Assembly: GCF_002234575.2 (NCBI RefSeq) | Contig: NZ_CP022464.2 | Coordinates: 2,232,001 to 2,296,000, forward strand | Length of the DNA stretch: 64,000 nt | Direction of reading: 5' to 3' | Origin: Enterocloster bolteae | GTDB lineage: Bacteria; Bacillota; Clostridia; Lachnospirales; Lachnospiraceae | Shown here: in pieces, positions 58,938 to 64,000 of the stretch | How the letters are laid out: every line of letters starts with the position of its first letter | Position numbering within the stretch: the stretch's first letter is position 1 | The notes under the pieces: model-generated | Databases searched by the model: none | What the model was told of the DNA's origin: nothing | What the model saw: the letters and a program-made list of their open reading frames with translations, nothing else | Made by a program: the position numbers and the translations under genes

Positions 58938-60374
58938 ATGGCAGATATATTTGATTTGGTTATTATAGGAGCAGGTCCCGGCGGTTATGTGGCGGCGATC
59001 AAGGGCGCCAAGCTGGGACTTTCGGTGGCAGTGGTGGAAAACAGGGAGGTAGGGGGAACCTGCCTGAACCGTGGCTGTATTCCGGCCAAAGCCATGATTC
59101 ATGCGTCCCGGCTTTACAGGGAGATGAAGGAGGGCGGGCAGTTCGGCATCTTTGCAGAGAATGTCCGGTATGAGTATGATAAGATTCTGGAATATAAGGA
59201 GGGAACGTCAGGAAGCTTAAGACAGGGAGTGGAACAGCTCTTTAAGGCAAACAACGTGACACTGGTTAAGGGAACCGGCACCCTGCAGGCGGACAAAACC
59301 GTGCTGGTGACAGGGTGCGAAGGGGAAGAGGAGAGCCGGGTGCTGAAAGGAACGCATGTGCTGCTGGCCTCAGGCTCAAAACCCATGAACCTGCCCATTG
59401 AGGGACTGGAACTGCCGGGGGTTCTGACCAGCGACGGGCTGTTGGGGCTGCAGCATGCGCCGGAAAGCCTGCTGATTATCGGCGGAGGCGTAATCGGAGC
59501 TGAATTTGCATCTGTATTTTCATCCCTTGGCATCCGTGTAACCATCGTGGAAGCCCTTCCCAGACTGCTGGCAAATCTGGATAAGGACATTTCACAGAAC
59601 CTGAAAATGATTCTCAAAAAGCGGGGAATCAAAATCTATACAGGGGCCATGGTAAAGAGAATTGAAAAGACGGAACATGGTCTGGCCTGTGTCTTTGAGG
59701 AAAAGGGTGAGGAGAAGCGGGAGGAAGCAGATTATGTGCTGTCGGCCGCCGGCAGGGTGCCTGAAACGGAAAAGCTGCTGGGACCAGGGACAGAGCTTGC
59801 CATGGAGCGGGGAAGAATCACAGTGGACTCCAATTTTGAGACATCCATGGAGGGCGTGTACGCCATCGGAGATGTGATTAAGGGAATCCAGCTGGCTCAT
59901 GTGGCCAGTGCCCAGGGCGTGTGGGTGGCGGAACACCTGGCGGGAACCGGACACTCCATTGATTTATCGGTAGTTCCCAGCTGTGTGTACACCAGCCCTG
60001 AGATTGCGTCCGTGGGACTTACGGAGGACGAGGCGGCCCAGGCTGGAATACCTGTATCAGTGGGGAAATTCCTGATGTCTGCCAACGGGAAATCACAGAT
60101 ATCCAGGGAGGAAAGAGGCTTTATCAAAATCATCGCAGAAGCCGACACCAAGGTGGTGCTGGGAGCCCAGATGATGTGCGCCAGGGCCACGGACATGATC
60201 GGGGAGATGGCAACCGCAGCCGCAAACAAGCTGACCGTACCACAGCTGCTTCTGGGAATGCGCGCCCATCCCACCTACAATGAGGCAGTGGGAGAGGCGC
60301 TGGAGGAGCTTGAAGGCGGCAGCATCCACACGGTTCCCAGACAGGCTCCGGGCAAGCTTAAGAGCAGACAGTAA
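58938..60374 (+). CDS. lpd: Dihydrolipoyl dehydrogenase (L protein)
   Basis: A 478-aa flavoprotein disulfide reductase without a fused lipoyl domain. The redox disulfide is in GGTCLNRGCIPAKAM, the FAD motif VIIGAGPGGYVAAIKGA, and the C-terminal base in AHPTYNEAVGEAL. It reoxidises lipoyl-GcvH and makes NADH. ATG 58938 follows ATAGGAGGAAAG. Confidence 0.94.
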   Translation: MADIFDLVIIGAGPGGYVAAIKGAKLGLSVAVVENREVGGTCLNRGCIPAKAMIHASRLYREMKEGGQFGIFAENVRYEYDKILEYKEGTSGSLRQGVEQLFKANNVTLVKGTGTLQADKTVLVTGCEGEEESRVLKGTHVLLASGSKPMNLPIEGLELPGVLTSDGLLGLQHAPESLLIIGGGVIGAEFASVFSSLGIRVTIVEALPRLLANLDKDISQNLKMILKKRGIKIYTGAMVKRIEKTEHGLACVFEEKGEEKREEADYVLSAAGRVPETEKLLGPGTELAMERGRITVDSNFETSMEGVYAIGDVIKGIQLAHVASAQGVWVAEHLAGTGHSIDLSVVPSCVYTSPEIASVGLTEDEAAQAGIPVSVGKFLMSANGKSQISREERGFIKIIAEADTKVVLGAQMMCARATDMIGEMATAAANKLTVPQLLLGMRAHPTYNEAVGEALEELEGGSIHTVPRQAPGKLKSRQ

Positions 60375-60407
60375 CCAGGAGAACAGAATGTCAGGAGGAA
60401 TAAGTTT

Positions 60408-61076
60408 ATGGCAGTCATCAGTGCATTTGACGTATTAGGCCCCAATATGATAGGGCCTTCCAGTTCACACACGGCGGGAGCGGTGGCCATAGCCCTCCTG
60501 GCCCAGAAAATGATAGCAGGACAGATTATCGAGGCAGAGTTTACCTTGTACGGTTCCTTTTCCAGGACTTACCGCGGACACGGCACGGACAGGGCGCTGC
60601 TGGGGGGAATCATGGGATTTAAGACAGATGACAGGCGGATCCGCGATTCCTTTTCCATCGCGCAGCAACGGGGACTGCGGTATTCCTTCCTGACAAACGA
60701 GAAGGATAAGGACGTACATCCCAACACAGTGGATATCCGCATGGTAAATGACCGGAACCAGGAGATGACGGTCCGGGGGGAATCCCTGGGGGGAGGAAAG
60801 GTGCGCATTGTAAAGATAAACCAGGTGGATGTGGACTTTACAGGCGAGTACAGTTCCCTGATTGTCATACATCAGGATAAACCGGGGGTGGTGGCCCATA
60901 TTTCCAAGTGCCTCAGCGACTGCAATGTGAACATCGCCTTCATGAAGCTTTTCAGGGAGGAAAAAGGAGCACAGGCTTACTGCATCGTGGAGTCTGATGA
61001 ACGCCTGCCTCTGGAGATTACGGATTGGATTAACAGCAACCCGCATGTATACCATACCATGCTGGTTCAGGTATAA
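60408..61076 (+). CDS. sdaAB: L-serine ammonia-lyase, beta subunit
   Basis: A 222-aa subunit of the iron-sulfur serine dehydratase. It opens FDVLGPNMIGPSSSHTAGAV, with RGHGTDRALLGGIMGF, and has a C-terminal ACT domain (SSLIVIHQDKPGVVAHISKC) that may sense serine. With SdaAA it converts serine to pyruvate and ammonia. It completes a glycine-to-serine-to-pyruvate route in this operon. It is preceded by AGGAGGAATAAGTTT. Confidence 0.95.
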   Translation: MAVISAFDVLGPNMIGPSSSHTAGAVAIALLAQKMIAGQIIEAEFTLYGSFSRTYRGHGTDRALLGGIMGFKTDDRRIRDSFSIAQQRGLRYSFLTNEKDKDVHPNTVDIRMVNDRNQEMTVRGESLGGGKVRIVKINQVDVDFTGEYSSLIVIHQDKPGVVAHISKCLSDCNVNIAFMKLFREEKGAQAYCIVESDERLPLEITDWINSNPHVYHTMLVQV

Positions 61077-61088
61077 GGAGGGATGGAC

Positions 61089-61964
61089 ATGGATTTTAAG
61101 AGCGGGGCAGAGCTTCTGGAGCAGTGCGCTGTCCGGGGAATGACTATATCGGAAGTGATGAAACAGCGTGAATGTGATTTAACAGGCGTATCCATGGAGG
61201 ACATGGAGGCCAGGATGAAGGATGTACTGGCGGTCATGAGGGATTCAGCCACCCTTCCGCTGAGAGAACCGGTCACATCCATCGGCGGCCTGATTGGCGG
61301 AGAATCGGCCAGGATGGAGGAACGGCGCAGAAAGGGCACCTCCATCCTAAGCGGCGTCCTGGGCAGGGCTGTCATATATGCCATGGCTGTTTTGGAGGTT
61401 AATACCTCCATGGGACTGATTGTGGCAGCACCTACAGCCGGGTCTTCGGGCATTGTGCCGGGACTGCTGCTGGCCCTCCAGGAGGAATACGGCCTGGAGG
61501 ACGACTTGGTGGCGGACGGCCTGTTTGCAGCCTCTGCCGTCGGATACCTGGCCATGCGCAACGCCACCGTGTCAGGGGCGGTAGGGGGATGCCAGGCAGA
61601 GGTGGGCGTGGCCTGCGCCATGGCGGCGGCTGCCGCAGTGGAGCTTATGGGAGGAACTCCCGCCCAGAGCTTGGACGCTGCGTCCGCTGCCCTGATGAAT
61701 CTTTTGGGACTGGTATGCGACCCTGTGGGCGGCCTGGTGGAATGCCCCTGCCAGAACCGGAATGGGGCAGGGGCTGCAAACGCCCTGGTCTGCGCGGAGA
61801 CAGCGCTCAGCGGTATACGGCAGCTGATTCCGTTTGATGAAATGCTGGAAGCCATGTATGCAGTTGGCAGAGGGCTTCCCCTGGAGCTGAGGGAAACAGC
61901 CCTGGGCGGCTGCGCCGCAACCCCCTCAGGCTGCAGAATGGGATGCTGCGTGCAGAAGGCGTAA
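61089..61964 (+). CDS. sdaAA: L-serine ammonia-lyase, alpha subunit
   Basis: A 291-aa [4Fe-4S] catalytic subunit. Cluster cysteines lie in CDPVGGLVECPCQNRN and the tail GGCAATPSGCRMGC. APTAGSSGIVPGLLLAL is the serine-binding loop. Two- and one-subunit forms exist; this is the clostridial split type. ATG 61089 is seven bases behind AGGAGGG; ATG 61083 is too close. Confidence 0.95.
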   Translation: MDFKSGAELLEQCAVRGMTISEVMKQRECDLTGVSMEDMEARMKDVLAVMRDSATLPLREPVTSIGGLIGGESARMEERRRKGTSILSGVLGRAVIYAMAVLEVNTSMGLIVAAPTAGSSGIVPGLLLALQEEYGLEDDLVADGLFAASAVGYLAMRNATVSGAVGGCQAEVGVACAMAAAAAVELMGGTPAQSLDAASAALMNLLGLVCDPVGGLVECPCQNRNGAGAANALVCAETALSGIRQLIPFDEMLEAMYAVGRGLPLELRETALGGCAATPSGCRMGCCVQKA

Positions 61965-61993
61965 GATGTAAGGATGGCAGGAAGGAGGCAGGT

Positions 61994-63376
61994 ATGGATT
62001 TTAATGAGGCGGTGGATTTTGGGGTGACGGCAGACTCTGGGGAGAGGATGGACTTTGACGGGGCGTTGGATTTTCTGGAGCAGAGGTCTGGGCTGGGAAG
62101 CGTCATGGGACTGGATTCCATAAGAAATCTGCTGAGAGAGCTGTCGGACCCGCAGAAGGATTTGGAATTTGTTCACATCGCCGGGACCAATGGAAAGGGG
62201 TCCGTGTCAGCCTGTCTTTCTTCCATATTAAAGGAGGCGGGCTGCCGTACAGGCACCTATACCTCGCCGGCTGTTATCTCGGTGCGGGAACGGTATCAGG
62301 TGGACGGATCCTGGATTACGGAAAGGGAATTTGCCTTATTGGCGGACCGGGTGAAGGCGGCGGCAGGGCGCATGGAAGAAAAGGGGAGAGGAATCCCCAC
62401 TGTATTTGAGATAGAGACAGCCATGGCCTTTCTGTATTTTAAAGAGAAGGGCTGCCGGGTGGTGGTGCTGGAAACAGGGCTGGGAGGGGAACAGGATGCC
62501 ACCAATGTGGTGGAGAATACCCTGGCGGCTGTTTTTACTTCCATCAGCATGGACCATATGGGTGTGCTGGGAAATACCCTGGGCCAAATTGCTGCCTGTA
62601 AGGCAGGAATCATTAAGCCGGGCTGTGAAGTTGTCTCGGCGCATCAGCCTCTGGAAGTGCTCAGCGTACTGAAGGACCGCGCCGGTGAAAAGGGATGCGT
62701 CTTTACCCAGGTGGATATGAGCAGCCTGAGCGCCCTATCCTGTCCGGAGAGGGAGGAGAATCGCGGGGAGTATGCAGAAAATGTGTTTACCTATAAGGCC
62801 ATGGAAGGAATCAGAATATCCCTTCCGGGGACCTATCAGTTGGAGAATGGAGCTCTTGCGCTGGAGGCAGCCTCTGCCCTGAGCCGCAAAGGCATCCACA
62901 TACCTGAATCTGCCATGAGAAAGGGACTTTCCAATGTTTCCTGGCCGGGAAGGTTCCAGATGCTTAAGAAATCCCCCATGGTGATTGTGGACGGAGCGCA
63001 TAACAGGGACGCGGCCCTCAGGCTGAGGGAATGTGTGGAAACCTGTTTGAACGGCAGGCGCCTGATTTTTATTATGGGAGTGTTTGGGGACAAGGAATAC
63101 GGCCTGATGACGCAAATCATGGCTCCCCTGGCAGAAAGAATCTATACGGTATGGCTGCCGGACCGCGGCAGAAGCCTGAATCCGGAGATACTTGCAAGGG
63201 AGGCCGGAAAATACTGTGCCGGAACGCAGGCAGTGGATTCGGTGGAAACAGCCTTGGACATGGCACTGAAAGACGCCGGAGAGCAGGGAGCCGTACTGGT
63301 CTTTGGCTCCCTGTCTTATCTGGGGCAGATTATGAAGGAGACAGAAAGGAGGAACAGGGATGATAGACAGGAATAA
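61994..63376 (+). CDS. folC: Bifunctional folylpolyglutamate/dihydrofolate synthase
   Basis: A 460-aa Mur-ligase-type enzyme that adds glutamate to folates and can join glutamate to dihydropteroate. P-loop HIAGTNGKGSVSACLSSIL, then ETGLGGEQDATNVVEN and VDGAHNRDAALRL. ATG 61994 follows AAGGAGGCAGGT. The N-terminal 20 residues are an extra acidic stretch. The 3' end overlaps folE by 17 bases. Confidence 0.93.
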   Translation: MDFNEAVDFGVTADSGERMDFDGALDFLEQRSGLGSVMGLDSIRNLLRELSDPQKDLEFVHIAGTNGKGSVSACLSSILKEAGCRTGTYTSPAVISVRERYQVDGSWITEREFALLADRVKAAAGRMEEKGRGIPTVFEIETAMAFLYFKEKGCRVVVLETGLGGEQDATNVVENTLAAVFTSISMDHMGVLGNTLGQIAACKAGIIKPGCEVVSAHQPLEVLSVLKDRAGEKGCVFTQVDMSSLSALSCPEREENRGEYAENVFTYKAMEGIRISLPGTYQLENGALALEAASALSRKGIHIPESAMRKGLSNVSWPGRFQMLKKSPMVIVDGAHNRDAALRLRECVETCLNGRRLIFIMGVFGDKEYGLMTQIMAPLAERIYTVWLPDRGRSLNPEILAREAGKYCAGTQAVDSVETALDMALKDAGEQGAVLVFGSLSYLGQIMKETERRNRDDRQE

Positions 63377-63917
63377 AGTGGAGCAGGCTGTCAGGCTTCT
63401 GCTGGAGGGAATGGGCGAGGACCCGTCCAGAGAAGGGTTGATTGATACGCCTGAGCGTGTAGCCAGGATGTATGAGGAACTGTACAGCGGCATGGATGAA
63501 CACCCAGGGATGTATCTGGAAAAGACATTCCGGGCGGAAAATAATGACCTGATTGTGGAGAAGGACATAACCTTTTATTCTGTCTGTGAACATCATCTTC
63601 TTCCTTTTTACGGGAAAGTGCATGTTGCCTATGTGCCGGATAAGAAGGTGGCGGGACTGAGCAAGCTGGCCAGGACGGTGGAGGTATTTTCCAGACGCCT
63701 TCAGATCCAGGAACAGCTGACCGCCCAGATAGCAGACGCATTGATGGACGGATTGGCGCCCCGGGGCGTTATGGTCATGATGGAGGCAGAGCATATGTGT
63801 ATGACCATGCGGGGAATCAAAAAGCCGGGCAGCCGGACTGTCACGGTGGTAAAGAGGGGGTGCTTCTGCCAGCGGGAGAACCTGGTAAACCTGTTTTTCC
63901 AAATGGTAAGGGGGTAA
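63360..63917 (+). CDS. folE: GTP cyclohydrolase I
   Basis: A 185-aa enzyme that opens the GTP ring to start folate synthesis. Zinc and active-site residues are in YSVCEHHLLPFYGKVHVAY and EHMCMTMRG. GLSKLARTVEVFSRRLQIQE is the family signature. It overlaps folC and is followed four bases later by folP, so folate synthesis is cotranscribed with its use in one-carbon metabolism. Confidence 0.96.
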   Translation: MIDRNKVEQAVRLLLEGMGEDPSREGLIDTPERVARMYEELYSGMDEHPGMYLEKTFRAENNDLIVEKDITFYSVCEHHLLPFYGKVHVAYVPDKKVAGLSKLARTVEVFSRRLQIQEQLTAQIADALMDGLAPRGVMVMMEAEHMCMTMRGIKKPGSRTVTVVKRGCFCQRENLVNLFFQMVRG

Positions 63918-63921
63918 TCAG

Positions 63922-64000
63922 ATGATTATAGGACAAAAAGAATTTGATGTATGGAACAGAACCTATGTCATGGGCATCCTGAATACAACGCCGGATTCCT
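63922..64000 (+). CDS. folP: Dihydropteroate synthase, 5' part (cut by window end)
   Basis: The first 26 codons are visible: MIIGQKEFDVW, then YVMGILNTTPDS, the conserved opening of dihydropteroate synthase (usual MGILNVTPDSF). Preceded by GTAAGGGGGTAATCAG. It continues beyond the right edge. Confidence 0.85.
   Translation, partial: MIIGQKEFDVWNRTYVMGILNTTPDS

Overview
The window looks like a chromosomal segment of an anaerobic, spore-forming Lachnospiraceae (Clostridia), perhaps Enterocloster-like. The evidence is the sporulation genes (gpr, spoIIP), strong AGGAGG ribosome sites, a tandem glycine riboswitch, GlpP-type antitermination and a split glycine decarboxylase. The genus is inference. 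There are no rRNA, tRNA, CRISPR or intact transposase genes.

Layout. 1-1973: end of a beta-glucoside PTS permease and its 6-phospho-beta-glucosidase. 2002-10343: an AT-rich defence island between an intact low-molecular-weight protein tyrosine phosphatase (LMW-PTP) gene and holA. It carries a nuclease-NACHT NTPase, a YhcG/DUF1016 nuclease, three near-identical type I toxin-antitoxin units and a two-gene Kiwa system. Between these cargoes lie five decayed copies of the 5' end of the LMW-PTP gene, as if elements had repeatedly inserted at that site. 10609-20417: core genes (holA, a UPF0340 protein, a cytidylate kinase-like protein, two small ORFs, rpsT, gpr, spoIIP, lepA, hemW, AlkD-like). 20535-21771: AhpC plus a lone AhpF N-terminal domain.

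22028-30980: a glycerol regulon behind a promoter and leader terminator: glpP, glpK, glpF, two FAD oxidoreductases (GlpA/GlpB-like), a DUF1667 protein, a small Cys-repeat protein and the PTS-dependent dihydroxyacetone kinase dhaKLM. Glycerol enters via GlpF, is phosphorylated by GlpK and oxidised to dihydroxyacetone phosphate; DhaKLM makes the same product from dihydroxyacetone. 31031-32765: NusG-II, FMN-binding and Gx transporter genes. 32824-34407: galT. 34788-38840: a fructose-type PTS with its PRD regulator.

39770-52784: a catabolic island with a YczE-like membrane protein, an amidohydrolase, an Fe-S flavoprotein, UbiD/UbiX, an NCS2 permease, a two-subunit molybdenum hydroxylase, a LysR regulator, an M20 amidohydrolase and an MFS carrier. 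Two of its operons start with homologous promoter/leader modules ending in a hairpin and U-run, which suggests a shared, possibly undescribed RNA switch. 52822-64000: a one-carbon region led by a glycine riboswitch: glyA, gcvT, gcvH, gcvPA, gcvPB, lpd, sdaAB, sdaAA, folC, folE and a truncated folP. It links serine and glycine breakdown to folate supply.
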